A stretch of 36,684 nt of DNA from Candidatus Nanopelagicales bacterium (GCA_012103605.1 WLWL01000008.1:1-36684), one strand, 5' to 3'. Counted from the first letter of the stretch, positions 17,596 through 29,005 are shown. A program made the numbers and translations. The notes: generated by a model from the sequence alone, not told the origin.

Positions 17596-17976
17596 GTGCC
17601 GACAGGAATCGTGAAGTGGTACGACTCCGAGAAGGGGTTCGGCTTCATCACTGCCGATGACGGCGAGGACGTCTTCGTTCACGTATCGACGTTGCCGGAC
17701 GGGGTACCTGCATTGCGCCCGGGCACGAAAGTGGATTTCGGGATCGTTGATGGGCGTCGCGGAAAGCAGGCGCTATCGGTCACCATTCTGGAAACCCCGT
17801 CCGTTGCGAAGGGTTCGCGGAAGCCGGCCGATGACATGGCCGTGATCATCGAAGACGTCATCAAGCTGCTCGATGGGATGTCCGGGCAGTTGCGACGAGG
17901 GCGGTATCCCTCTGATGACATGGCGCGCAAGGGCGCGGCTGTCTTGCGGGCCGTTGCAGACGACCTGGACGTATAG
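17596..17976 (+). CDS. Cold-shock domain protein with C-terminal extension
   Basis: A 126-aa protein. The N-terminal cold-shock domain (1 to about 66) has GIVKWYDSEKGFGFI containing RNP1 and DVFVHVS containing RNP2, which bind single-stranded RNA or DNA. A 60-aa C-terminal extension, rich in charged residues and probably helical (DDMAVIIEDVIKLLDGM), follows. Such an extended cold-shock protein of about 130 aa is typical of actinobacteria (Rv0871-like), next to DUF2771 and DUF3027 genes, as here. The GTG start has a GAGGAG Shine-Dalgarno. Likely an RNA chaperone; the role of the tail is unknown. Confidence 0.92.
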   Translation: MPTGIVKWYDSEKGFGFITADDGEDVFVHVSTLPDGVPALRPGTKVDFGIVDGRRGKQALSVTILETPSVAKGSRKPADDMAVIIEDVIKLLDGMSGQLRRGRYPSDDMARKGAAVLRAVADDLDV

Positions 17977-18060
17977 CGCACCTGCCGACTCTGTTAGCGA
18001 CGCAACCGGCAACGCAGTTAGCGAGACATCCAGCTCGAACCCCGCTGCCACGAGCGTGGA

Positions 18061-18546
18061 CTATGCGCGTTCGAGCCGGAAGACCCAGATGCCTTTCGCT
18101 GCATCGCCACGACCGGCGACTACCTGCAGGAGAACGCCATCGGGTGGAATTTCTTGTAAGTCCGGGTAGGTGAATCGGTAGTAGGTGGTTTCCAAAGGCG
18201 TCGACACCAAACGTTGCTGTCCGATCACCGGTGACCATCCAGAGTCGGCGACCACGGGATCGACGCTGATGCCGATTGTCTCTCCGGGAACCACGGGAAT
18301 GCGCGGGACGTTGTCTCCGGTGCTGGCCTCGGCGATCAAGCTCTGGGCGCAGTCTCCGGGTTCGAGAGCCGGTGAATCGAACGCCCAGCAGATTGCCTCT
18401 TGGAACTTCGTCGTGGTACCGGCGAAAACGGACACCCCGGGCGCTGGTTTCTCGCACGCCGTCAGCGTCAAGGCCGCGGCGGCGGCGATCACCACGATCG
18501 ACGCGATTCGACGGCGCCGGAGTTCGGGAGACGGTGGAAGAGGCAT
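18061..18546 (-). CDS. DUF2771 lipoprotein
   Basis: A 161-aa secreted lipoprotein. Four arginines (RRRR, 10-13) precede a hydrophobic segment and a lipobox LTAC with lipidated C31. The mature part starts EKPAPGVSVFAG and has the DUF2771 pattern: two cysteines (AICWAF and GDCAQ), VVPGETIGISVDPVVADSGW, and a final GIWVFRLERA. DUF2771 proteins are actinobacterial surface proteins of unknown function encoded beside cold-shock and DUF3027 genes. The ATG at 18546 has TAGTGT exactly 6 nt upstream. It diverges from DUF3027 with an 86-nt gap. Confidence 0.8.
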   Translation of the reverse strand: MPLPPSPELRRRRIASIVVIAAAAALTLTACEKPAPGVSVFAGTTTKFQEAICWAFDSPALEPGDCAQSLIAEASTGDNVPRIPVVPGETIGISVDPVVADSGWSPVIGQQRLVSTPLETTYYRFTYPDLQEIPPDGVLLQVVAGRGDAAKGIWVFRLERA

Positions 18547-18552
18547 GGTCGG

Positions 18553-18558
18553 ACACTA
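18553..18558 (-). promoter_or_regulatory. Putative -10 box for leaderless DUF2771 gene
   Basis: TAGTGT on the minus strand, 6 nt before the ATG at 18546, no Shine-Dalgarno. Confidence 0.5.
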
Positions 18559-18620
18559 CCCGGGTGCCGTGCCGGCTTCCGGATGAGTGACCCACCGACG
18601 GTGCGGGGTCCCGCGTGGGT

Positions 18621-18626
18621 CACAAT
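18621..18626 (+). promoter_or_regulatory. Putative -10 box for leaderless DUF3027 gene
   Basis: CACAAT, 6 nt before the GTG at 18633. It decides that start over an upstream GTG at 18615, which would lie before the box. Confidence 0.5.
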
Positions 18627-18632
18627 CGTCCC

Positions 18633-19349
18633 GTGCCGACCGATGTCAAGGAAGACGCTGTGCTGCGAGACGCCCAAGGTCTCGCGCACGATGCTGTCGT
18701 CGATGAAATGGGAGCTCGACTCGTGGGCTCTTACCTCGGTTTCGCCATGGAATCAGAGAGATTCGGAACCCACACCTTCGCCTGCGACGACCCGGCGTAC
18801 GTCGGCTGGCAATGGGCCGTGAGCGTGTCACGTGTGCCGCGGGGGAAAGCCGCGACTATCTGCGAAATCGTCCTGCTGCCGGGGCCCGAGTCCCTGGTGG
18901 CTCCGGAGTGGGTGCCCTGGAGCGATCGCATCCGCCCGGGCGACCTCGGGGTAGGTGACGTTCTCCCCACACCTGCGGACGATGCCCGACTCGTCCCTGG
19001 CGTGAGCGGATCAGACGAAATCGACGCGATCATCGATCGTGACGAGCCGCGAGGATGGACCGGTTGGGAAGCGGGCCTTGGTCGAGCGCGAGTGCTGTCG
19101 ATCGCCGGTCGTGATTCGGCGGCGGACAGGTGGGATGACGGGGATTTCGGTCCCACCTCAGAAATGGCCGAAGCGGCGTCGAAAAAGTGCGCGACGTGTG
19201 GCTTCGTCGTGAGTGTCGCGGGTCCACTGTCACGCTCGTTCGGGGTGTGTTCCAACCAGTTCGCTCCAGCCGATGGTCGTTTGGTGTCTTTGGCGTACGG
19301 CTGCGGTGCCCATTCCGAGGTACTCGAACCCGCCGCCGACGATCTGTGA
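18633..19349 (+). CDS. DUF3027 protein with zinc-ribbon-like C-terminus
   Basis: A 238-aa soluble protein of the actinobacterial DUF3027 family. It shows the family blocks ALVGSYLGFAM-like (residues about 28-40), YVGWQWAVSVSRVPRG, EIVLLPGPESLVAPEWVPW and RPGDLGVGDVLPTPADDARL. The C-terminal 60 residues carry four cysteines in KCATCGF, FGVCSN and YGCGAH, which look like a zinc ribbon. The function is unknown; the conserved place between DUF2771 and DUF2530 suggests a common actinobacterial process. It converges on DUF2530, with no spare nucleotide between the two stop codons. Confidence 0.85.
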   Translation: MPTDVKEDAVLRDAQGLAHDAVVDEMGARLVGSYLGFAMESERFGTHTFACDDPAYVGWQWAVSVSRVPRGKAATICEIVLLPGPESLVAPEWVPWSDRIRPGDLGVGDVLPTPADDARLVPGVSGSDEIDAIIDRDEPRGWTGWEAGLGRARVLSIAGRDSAADRWDDGDFGPTSEMAEAASKKCATCGFVVSVAGPLSRSFGVCSNQFAPADGRLVSLAYGCGAHSEVLEPAADDL

Positions 19350-19586
19350 TCAACGCGCTTGTAGTCGAGACCGTCGCCACCGGAAAAACACGAGGCCAAT
19401 AGCGCCGGTGAGTGTCCCCACTGCCGCGACCGCCCACCACCACACGCTCGATGCGCCTTGGTCGACTCCGGATGTGATCGACAGGATCACCCACGCGACG
19501 ACCCAGAGAATCGTGCCGGTGGCCACCGCGGGAATGGCGGTCTCGTCAGGTGACAACGAAGTACGGGGCTGAGTCTTGTCGGTCAT
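19350..19586 (-). CDS. DUF2530 small membrane protein
   Basis: A 78-aa protein with two hydrophobic segments separated by a short loop (TSGVDQGASS) and a basic end (RWRRSRLQAR), matching the DUF2530 family. The N-terminal part (TSLSPDETAIPAVATGTILW) also fits. The frame is open far upstream, but the ATG at 19586 has CATAAT 7 nt before it; ATGs at 19589 and 19595 are alternatives. The stop codon lies immediately next to the DUF3027 stop. Function unknown. Confidence 0.72.
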   Translation of the reverse strand: MTDKTQPRTSLSPDETAIPAVATGTILWVVAWVILSITSGVDQGASSVWWWAVAAVGTLTGAIGLVFFRWRRSRLQAR

Positions 19587-19593
19587 CATCTCC

Positions 19594-19599
19594 ATTATG
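19594..19599 (-). promoter_or_regulatory. Putative -10 box for leaderless DUF2530 gene
   Basis: CATAAT on the minus strand, 7 nt before the ATG at 19586. Confidence 0.4.
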
Positions 19600-19662
19600 G
19601 CTGGCTCGTATATGGGAAGTCTGTTGCGTTGGATGTGTGCAGTGACCGTGCGTGCCGGATCG

Positions 19663-19668
19663 TAGGCT
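19663..19668 (+). promoter_or_regulatory. Putative -10 box for the 29-aa ORF operon
   Basis: TAGGCT, 8 nt before the GTG at 19677. The same TAGGCT-N8-GTG arrangement occurs before lysC. Confidence 0.4.
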
Positions 19669-19676
19669 GATGCGTT

Positions 19677-19766
19677 GTGGACCCTCGGACTCGACGCATC
19701 ATCACTCTCGCGGTGCTGGCAGTAGCGGTGGGTGCTGTGGTGCTCGCGGCCTTCATCGCCCGATGA
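19677..19766 (+). CDS. 29-aa single-pass membrane peptide
   Basis: A very short frame (GTG to TGA, 29 codons) encoding a basic start MDPRTRR, one continuous hydrophobic helix of about 20 residues, and a final Arg. This is a textbook small transmembrane peptide. The stop overlaps the ATG of the next gene by 4 nt (ATGA, 19763-19766), the coupling seen between real gene pairs throughout this window. A TAGGCT box lies 8 nt upstream. I recognise no named family. The alternative is that this is only the leader that delivers ribosomes to the secreted protein gene. Confidence 0.55.
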   Translation: MDPRTRRIITLAVLAVAVGAVVLAAFIAR

Positions 19767-20564
19767 CATTGATCGTGGGAGCGACGCCAAGAAAAGCGGC
19801 TGCATCACGAGTAATCGCGATCATGACGGCGGCGATCATGACGGCGCTGTCTGTCGCCGCTCCAGCGTCAGCGCAGCAGGAACTGCCGTGGACCGAGGTG
19901 TGCCGATTCGATGATCGACGTTTGACGGAGATCAGCGGTATGGCCGCATCGTTGATGCACGAGAACGTCGTGTGGGTTCACAATGACTCCTCCGATGCCG
20001 CCCGTCTTTACGCTCTTGATCTCGAGACCTGCGACACCGTGTCGGAACTGCGTCTGCGGGGGGTGCAGGCCCGTGATTTCGAGGCGCTGGCGAGTACGAG
20101 AAGTGCGCGTGGGCGAGCCGCCCTCTGGGTTGGAGATATCGGCGACAACCGTGACTCCTGGCCTTTCGTCACGCTCCATCGAGTGTGGGAGCCGAAGACG
20201 CTGGGGACGCGGTCGCGTCGGGTGAAGTCCTGGGACTTCACCTATCCCGATCGACCACACAACGCCGAGACCTTGATGGTCAGTGGTCGCTCGGTGTGGG
20301 TGGCGACGTGGCAACTCGCCACCGGGGGCTTGTATTCGGTCCCTTTGAGTCGCACCGTGGCTCGTGCTGAGCGACTCGACGATGTCGGTCCGTTGACCAC
20401 GGATGGCGCGATACATCGGGACGAACGGGGTTACGTCCTTCGGGACTATCTGGACGTCCACTTCTATGTGGGCCTGCCGCCGGGAAGAAAGCTCGCCACC
20501 TTCGCATTGCCACGTCAAGTGCAGGGCGAAGCGATCACCTGGACGTCGGATGGAACCGGGCTGC

Positions 20565-24242
<3,678 letters not shown>

Positions 24243-24302
24243 TTCTTCCTCCTGAGTCGAGGGCCCTATTCAACACCTGCGAATCCATGATGGGATGCGG
24301 AT

Positions 24303-24983
24303 ATGCAGGGATCACCCGATTCGCCGGTCAGCCCGGCGGATATGCGGGTTTCCTACACCGAAGGCACCCTCGACGTCTCCGACCTGGCATCCACGCCACT
24401 GGAGCAATTTCAGGAGTGGTTCGCCGCCGCTTCGCACGACGAGAGAGTCACCGAAGCCAACGCGATGGTGTTGGCGACAGCGGACGCCGATGCGGCTCCC
24501 AGTACTCGAACGGTGCTGTTAAAAGGGGTTGATGAGCGCGGGTTCGTGTTCTTCTCCAACTTGACCTCTCGGAAGTCTCGAGAGTTACATGCCAACCCGA
24601 ACGCGTCGGTGACCTTCCCGTGGTTTGCCCAGCACCGGCAGGTCGTTGTCTGCGGACGAGCAGAAGAGATTCCCCGAGACGAAACGCTTGAGTACTTCAG
24701 ATCACGTCCACACGAATCGCAGTTGGGTGCATGGGCGAGCGACCAATCGACACCCATCGAGTCCCGCCGAGTGCTAGACGAGCAGTGGACGGCGCTGCAC
24801 GAGAAGTACCCCCCGGGCAGCGAGGTCCCCCTACCCGAATCGTGGGGTGGCTGGCTTATGCGTCCCACGACGATCGAGTTCTGGCAAGGCCGCCCCTCAC
24901 GCCTGCACGATCGTCTGCGCTTCGTCGGCCAAGGCTCCCTTGCCGAGGCAGGAAACTGGCGGGTCGAGAGGCTCAGTCCGTAA
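24303..24983 (+). CDS. pdxH: Pyridoxamine/pyridoxine 5'-phosphate oxidase
   Basis: A 226-aa FMN-dependent oxidase that makes pyridoxal 5'-phosphate. It has the conserved blocks EANAMVLATADADAAPSTR, VLLKGVDERGFVFFSN, SRKSRELHANP, VVVCGRAEEI, the RPHESQLGAWAS segment, and the C-terminal WGGWLMRPTTIEFWQGR with final WRVERLSP, all hallmarks of PdxH. The ATG at 24303 gives a normal N-terminus. It converges with the ribbon-helix-helix gene (4 nt between stops). Confidence 0.95.
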   Translation: MQGSPDSPVSPADMRVSYTEGTLDVSDLASTPLEQFQEWFAAASHDERVTEANAMVLATADADAAPSTRTVLLKGVDERGFVFFSNLTSRKSRELHANPNASVTFPWFAQHRQVVVCGRAEEIPRDETLEYFRSRPHESQLGAWASDQSTPIESRRVLDEQWTALHEKYPPGSEVPLPESWGGWLMRPTTIEFWQGRPSRLHDRLRFVGQGSLAEAGNWRVERLSP

Positions 24984-24987
24984 CGCG

Positions 24988-25242
24988 CTAGTCGGACCGG
25001 CGTCGAATCTCGTTCGCGAGAGCGATGGTGACGAACTCGTCGATGGATATTCCCGCGCTCTTCGCGGACCGCCGCAACTGTTTACGCAACTGCTTGGGGA
25101 TGGTTGTCTGGATGGCTACCTTCTTGCCCTCGAGAACCGCATCGCCGGTATGCGCTGACGCGACGTGGGTCGTGGGATGAACGTTCGCGTCCGGCGCCTT
25201 GCGCAGTGCGGGCCGAGGTGCAGGATCGAAATTCGGACTCAT
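24988..25242 (-). CDS. Small ribbon-helix-helix protein paired with ParA
   Basis: An 84-aa protein. Residues 1 to about 40 look disordered. The last 44 residues fit a ribbon-helix-helix: strand KKVAIQTTIP, helix KQLRKQLRRSAKSAG, turn, and helix SIDEFVTIALANEIRRR. This fold binds DNA as a dimer. It overlaps the end of the parA-like gene by 4 nt (ATGA), so it is most likely the functional partner that links the ATPase to DNA or to a cargo. No parS-like site is apparent. Whether it acts in segregation, positioning of another complex, or autorepression is unknown. Confidence 0.7.
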   Translation of the reverse strand: MSPNFDPAPRPALRKAPDANVHPTTHVASAHTGDAVLEGKKVAIQTTIPKQLRKQLRRSAKSAGISIDEFVTIALANEIRRRSD

Positions 25243-26006
25243 CGCATTCCTCCTGGAAAGAGTCGATCGAGAAGAGTGTCGAAGCGTTCGGATAGTTCAC
25301 GGCCGGCAGGTGAGTCCCACTCGTGAATCGGCATACCAGCTCCCTCTGCCTGGGCAATGGCGTTTCGTTCGGGAATCTCGACGTCACTGACCTGTCGATC
25401 GAAGTACGCGCGGAGCTCTTGCGCGCGATGACGGTGCTCGGCAACGGTTGATCGCATCCGATTCAGCACGATCGTCGGTGCCGCGAGAGTTCGATTGGTG
25501 GATTCACGCACCAGGTCGATCGCTTCGACAGCCTGCTGTGCGCCTCGGAGGGCGAAGTAACCAGGCTCGGTGACAACCACTGCCCCAGACGCAGCATGGA
25601 GTGCATTTCGGGTCATCTCACCGAGGGACGGAGGGCAGTCGATAACAACGAGTTCGTAGCGGTGTCCGATCCCTGCAAGCACGGTACGCAGGCGCTGTTC
25701 GGATCCCGGTGCAGCTTCGGCGACTCGGTGCTCGACGGCTGGTTCAGACGGTAAGACGTCGGTGCCCCGCCCCCAGGTGCTCGGCACTATCGCCTCCGCG
25801 GCGACACCCGGCCTGCCATCGGCGAGAGCGTCGCCCACGGTCAACGCCGGATCCATCAGCCCGACGCCCATGGATGCGTTGGCCTGCGGATCGAGGTCGA
25901 CGACGAGTGTGCGCCAATGGCGGTTCCATGCAGCGCTGGCCAGTCCGAGGGCCAGGGTGGTTTTGCCCACTCCACCCTTCATCGACAGCACAGCGATCGT
26001 CGGCAC
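25239..26006 (-). CDS. ParA-family ATPase (orphan, chromosomal)
   Basis: A 255-aa ParA/MinD-type ATPase. The deviant Walker A is KGGVGKTT with signature K10 and P-loop K15. Walker A' is LVVDLDPQANASMGVGL and Walker B is LVVIDCPPSLG. Such ATPases form ATP-dependent dimers that bind nonspecific DNA and position cargo. The partner is a ribbon-helix-helix protein and not ParB, and the locus is not next to an origin or the rnpA/gidB cluster, so it is not the main chromosome partition gene. The GTG start has TAGGGT 6 nt upstream. Confidence 0.85.
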   Translation of the reverse strand: MPTIAVLSMKGGVGKTTLALGLASAAWNRHWRTLVVDLDPQANASMGVGLMDPALTVGDALADGRPGVAAEAIVPSTWGRGTDVLPSEPAVEHRVAEAAPGSEQRLRTVLAGIGHRYELVVIDCPPSLGEMTRNALHAASGAVVVTEPGYFALRGAQQAVEAIDLVRESTNRTLAAPTIVLNRMRSTVAEHRHRAQELRAYFDRQVSDVEIPERNAIAQAEGAGMPIHEWDSPAGRELSERFDTLLDRLFPGGMR

Positions 26007-26012
26007 GATGGA

Positions 26013-26018
26013 ACCCTA
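26013..26018 (-). promoter_or_regulatory. Putative -10 box for leaderless parA-like gene
   Basis: TAGGGT on the minus strand, 6 nt before the GTG at 26006. Confidence 0.45.
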
Positions 26019-26053
26019 CGCGCCGAGGAGTATCGGCAGCCGCGTGCCGAGCC

Positions 26054-27409
26054 TTATCCCTTCTTGATCGCCGCAAAATCAGCGAGGGCGACTTCGCGCT
26101 CGGCCTTGTGATCGACGATCGGCTCGGGATAGCCGTGGTCGTAGCCCCCGAGAACATCCCACGGCTCGTGGGCCGTCTTGCCGGTGAGGTGGCGAAGTTC
26201 GGGAATGTACCGGCGCACGTAGTCGCCGTGCGGATCGAACTTCAAGCCCTGAGAGATCGGATTGAACACTCGATAGAAGGGGGACGCGTCGGTGCCACAC
26301 CCGGCCGTCCACTGCCACCCATGGGTGTTACTCGCGACATCCCCATCGCGTAGCCAGTGCATGAATTCAGCCGCACCCCGTTGCCACGGTTGGTGGAGGT
26401 CTTTGACGAGGAAACTCGCCACCACCATGCGAACGCGGTTGTGCATCCACCCTTCGGCCCGAAGTTGGCGCATGCCGGCGTCGACGAACGGGAATCCCGT
26501 TCGTCCGTGCGCCCAGGCATCGAAGGCCTCCTCGTCGTCTACCCACCGCATAGCCGAGTCGTAGCGCGCGTCCAGCGATGCACGAACGGAGTCCGGCCGT
26601 TGATGCAGGACGTCGGCGTAGAACTCACGCCAACAGATCTCGCGACGAAAGCCGTCATCGGCGTCCGTTAGTTCGGCGAGGATCGAGCGCGGATGGATCT
26701 CCCCGTACTTCAGGTGGTGGCTCATGGCGCTGGTGCCGTCGAGATCAGGACGGTTGCGGCCCTCGTCGTAGGTGGATAGGCCGGAGGCGTGAAAGTGCGC
26801 CCATCGTTTCCATGCCGCTTCTTCGCCGGCCTCGGGCAGGTCGATCCCGGTGGACTCGAACGTGGGGTGACCCTCGCATTCCAGAGGCATCCACCAGTCG
26901 ATGTCGCCGGGTGGTTCGGCTGCCGGTGTTCGCCAGCCGTGGGAGAGCCAGGCTCGATAGAAGGGTGTGAAGACGCGGTAGGCAGTGCCATCTTGTTTGG
27001 TCACGCGGCTGGGAGCGATCGCGTAGGGAGAACCGGTCCTGACGAGACGAACGCCGATGGCTTCCAGTGCGCTGTGGACAGCGGTGTCGCGGGCAGACCC
27101 GTAAGGGCCGTAGTCCGCGGCGATGTGGACGGTGTCCGCTCCCGCGGTGCGCGCAACGTGGGGGACGAGATCGACCGGGTCTCCATGCAGGATGAGCAAT
27201 TGACGCTCGATGGCGGCACCGAGATGGTCCAGAGAGTCCACGAGGTACTCCTGGCGACTAGGCCCGGCGGGTTCCCAGAGGTGCGGATCGATAACGAAAA
27301 GCGGGACGACCCGGCCATCGCCATCAGCACGGGCGGACTCGACCGCCGCCAACAGTGCGGGGTTGTCGAGTAGCCGGAGGTCGCGGCGAAACCACAGGAC
27401 GGCTGGCAC
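26054..27409 (-). CDS. phrB: Deoxyribodipyrimidine photolyase (class I)
   Basis: A 451-aa cryptochrome/photolyase-family protein that repairs UV-induced pyrimidine dimers with light. The N-terminal antenna domain starts AVLWFRRDLRLLDNPAL. The FAD-binding half has CWREFYADVLHQRP, TGFPFVDAGMRQLRAEGWMH, NRVRMVVASFLVKDL and SNTHGWQWTAGCGTDASP, including the tryptophans used for electron transfer. This points to a real photolyase and not a cryptochrome-DASH. The antenna cofactor cannot be decided. The GTG start has TACGGT 6 nt upstream. A photolyase fits a sunlit habitat, but this is only suggestive. Confidence 0.93.
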   Translation of the reverse strand: MPAVLWFRRDLRLLDNPALLAAVESARADGDGRVVPLFVIDPHLWEPAGPSRQEYLVDSLDHLGAAIERQLLILHGDPVDLVPHVARTAGADTVHIAADYGPYGSARDTAVHSALEAIGVRLVRTGSPYAIAPSRVTKQDGTAYRVFTPFYRAWLSHGWRTPAAEPPGDIDWWMPLECEGHPTFESTGIDLPEAGEEAAWKRWAHFHASGLSTYDEGRNRPDLDGTSAMSHHLKYGEIHPRSILAELTDADDGFRREICWREFYADVLHQRPDSVRASLDARYDSAMRWVDDEEAFDAWAHGRTGFPFVDAGMRQLRAEGWMHNRVRMVVASFLVKDLHQPWQRGAAEFMHWLRDGDVASNTHGWQWTAGCGTDASPFYRVFNPISQGLKFDPHGDYVRRYIPELRHLTGKTAHEPWDVLGGYDHGYPEPIVDHKAEREVALADFAAIKKG

Positions 27410-27415
27410 CTGTCA

Positions 27416-27421
27416 ACCGTA
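27416..27421 (-). promoter_or_regulatory. Putative -10 box for leaderless phrB
   Basis: TACGGT on the minus strand, 6 nt before the GTG at 27409. Confidence 0.5.
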
Positions 27422-27484
27422 GGTGGTCGCCGTCCCGATCGCAGGACGGGTGACTTCTGCCCCGGTACGGTTGGAACGACCACC
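27422..27484 (+). repeat. Nested inverted repeats in the phrB-dtxR gap
   Basis: GGTGGTCG (27422-27429) is the exact inverse of CGACCACC (27477-27484). Inside it CCGTCC (27430-27435) is the inverse of GGACGG (27444-27449). The pair brackets the putative dtxR -10 box. It does not match the known IdeR/DtxR operator, so any regulatory role is open. Confidence 0.5.
27466..27471 (+). promoter_or_regulatory. Putative -10 box of dtxR
   Basis: TACGGT, 49 nt before the GTG at 27521. The leader carries AGGGAG 6 nt before the start codon. Confidence 0.35.
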
Positions 27485-27520
27485 CTTGGTGTTCCGCCGG
27501 GAAAGAGCGCAGGGAGCAGC

Positions 27521-28213
27521 GTGAGCGACCTCATCGATACCACCGAGATGTATCTGCGGACCATCTATGAGCTCCAAGAAGAAGGCATCACCCCCATGCG
27601 GGCCCGGATTGCCGAACGCCTTGGTCAAAGTGGCCCCACCGTCTCGCAAACGGTGGCGCGAATGGAGCGTGACGGTCTGGTCACCGTCGACCAGGATCGA
27701 CATCTCGAATTGACGGGCACGGGCGAGCAACAGGCGGTGCGCGTGATGAGGAAACATCGACTTGCGGAATGCATGCTGGTGGAAATCCTCGCCATGCCCT
27801 GGGAGGACGTGCATGCCGAAGCCTGCCGTTGGGAGCACGTGATGAGCGACGCCGTGGAGAGGCGAATCCTCGACCTGCTCGATCACCCATCGGTCAGTCC
27901 GTATGGAAATCCGATACCCGGCCTTGCGGAACTAGATCCGGGCGCGAGCGACGTTGTGGCAGGGCTGCAGGGACTACTGCCGCTCCCTGATGCTGTGACC
28001 GAAGATCTGAAGCGGGTGCGGGTCCGACGGTTGGCGGAGACCCTGCAGACCGATGAGGGGTCGATGGCAAAGCTCAGACGAGTGGGTGCCATCCCGGGCG
28101 CCGACGTGAAGGCTCGTCGCCTTGAAGATTCGGTGACGATCGGGAGCGCGGGCGAGTACGTCGAACTTTCTGCCGAAGACGCGCGACACATTTTGGTTGA
28201 GGCGGGAATGTGA
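27521..28213 (+). CDS. ideR: Iron-dependent repressor, DtxR/IdeR family
   Basis: A 230-aa metal-dependent repressor. The N-terminal winged helix (1-73) is followed by the dimer and metal domain (74-140). All metal ligands align at the same numbers as in DtxR: primary site M10, C102, E105, H106; ancillary site H79, E83, H98. The C-terminal SH3-like domain is present (about 150-230). With Fe(II) bound such proteins repress siderophore and iron-uptake genes and can activate iron storage. The conserved block AEACRWEHVMS is diagnostic. A good Shine-Dalgarno (AGGGAG) supports the GTG start. It overlaps an SDR gene by 4 nt (GTGA). Confidence 0.93.
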   Translation: MSDLIDTTEMYLRTIYELQEEGITPMRARIAERLGQSGPTVSQTVARMERDGLVTVDQDRHLELTGTGEQQAVRVMRKHRLAECMLVEILAMPWEDVHAEACRWEHVMSDAVERRILDLLDHPSVSPYGNPIPGLAELDPGASDVVAGLQGLLPLPDAVTEDLKRVRVRRLAETLQTDEGSMAKLRRVGAIPGADVKARRLEDSVTIGSAGEYVELSAEDARHILVEAGM

Positions 28214-28983
28214 CCGATCTGCCCGAGGCTCTGTCCGTTGCCGGTCGGACGGCACTGGTGACTGGCGGAGGGACCGGTATCGGACGAGCCTGTGCCCTCA
28301 CGTTGAGTGCCCGGGGAGCGAAAGTCTTTGTCCTCGGTCGGACGGAAACCTCTCTTGAGCAGACGCAGAGCATGGCTGCACCAGGATCAATTGAGACCGT
28401 TGTCGCGGACGTGCGCGAGAGCGATCAGGTAGACGACGCGTTGCAGCGCATCCTGGCGGAAGGCCCGTTGGACATTCTGGTGAACAACGCGGGTGGTCAG
28501 TTCATCTCCGCAGCCGAGCAGATCACACCCAAAGGCTTTCGAGCGGTCATGCGTTTGAATCTCGACGCCACCTGGTACCTGACAACACAAGCGGCGTCGC
28601 TGTCGATGCTTGCGAACGGCTACGGCAAAGTCGTGTGCATCACGATGACACCGAGCCAAGGAATGCCGGGCATGACTCACTCGAGTGCATCGAGAGCGGC
28701 CGTGGAGTCTTTGGTCCGCACCTGGGCTGCGGAATGGGCATCACGCGGGGTCCGAGCCGTAGCGGTCGCGCCGGGCATCGTTCACACAGAAGCCATGGAG
28801 CGCTACGGCATCGATCCGGCGCAGGTGGCAACCGTCGTACCTGCAGGTCGCTTGCAAACACCCCAGGAGGTGGCGGAACTCGTGGCTTTCTGCGCCGCAC
28901 CAGCCGGCGACTACATCACCGGAACGACCCTGGTGGCCGATGGTGGTCTGAACGTGTCCGCACCGTCACCGCTTCACGCCTGA
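28210..28983 (+). CDS. SDR-family oxidoreductase, trans-2-enoyl-CoA reductase-like, lacking the usual Tyr
   Basis: A 257-aa short-chain dehydrogenase. The NADP(H)-binding glycine motif is TGGGTGIG (18-25) and NNAG lies at 92-95. The usual catalytic Y-x-x-x-K is replaced by S158-S-A-S-R162, and the preceding catalytic Ser region reads TMTPSQ. Peroxisomal trans-2-enoyl-CoA reductase (PECR) and dienoyl-CoA reductase relatives also lack the Tyr; the run VNNAGGQFISAAEQITPKGF resembles PECR closely. So an enoyl-CoA or other acyl-CoA reductase is the best guess, not an alcohol dehydrogenase. The gene is coupled by GTGA overlap to the iron repressor, a pairing whose meaning is unclear. Confidence 0.8.
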   Translation: MTDLPEALSVAGRTALVTGGGTGIGRACALTLSARGAKVFVLGRTETSLEQTQSMAAPGSIETVVADVRESDQVDDALQRILAEGPLDILVNNAGGQFISAAEQITPKGFRAVMRLNLDATWYLTTQAASLSMLANGYGKVVCITMTPSQGMPGMTHSSASRAAVESLVRTWAAEWASRGVRAVAVAPGIVHTEAMERYGIDPAQVATVVPAGRLQTPQEVAELVAFCAAPAGDYITGTTLVADGGLNVSAPSPLHA

Positions 28984-29005
28984 GCAAACGGCGGCGCACT
29001 GACCC

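Noticed and set aside
25239-26006. Considered as the main chromosome partition ParA
   Set aside because: No parB, gidB, rnpA or rpmH nearby, and the partner is a ribbon-helix-helix protein.
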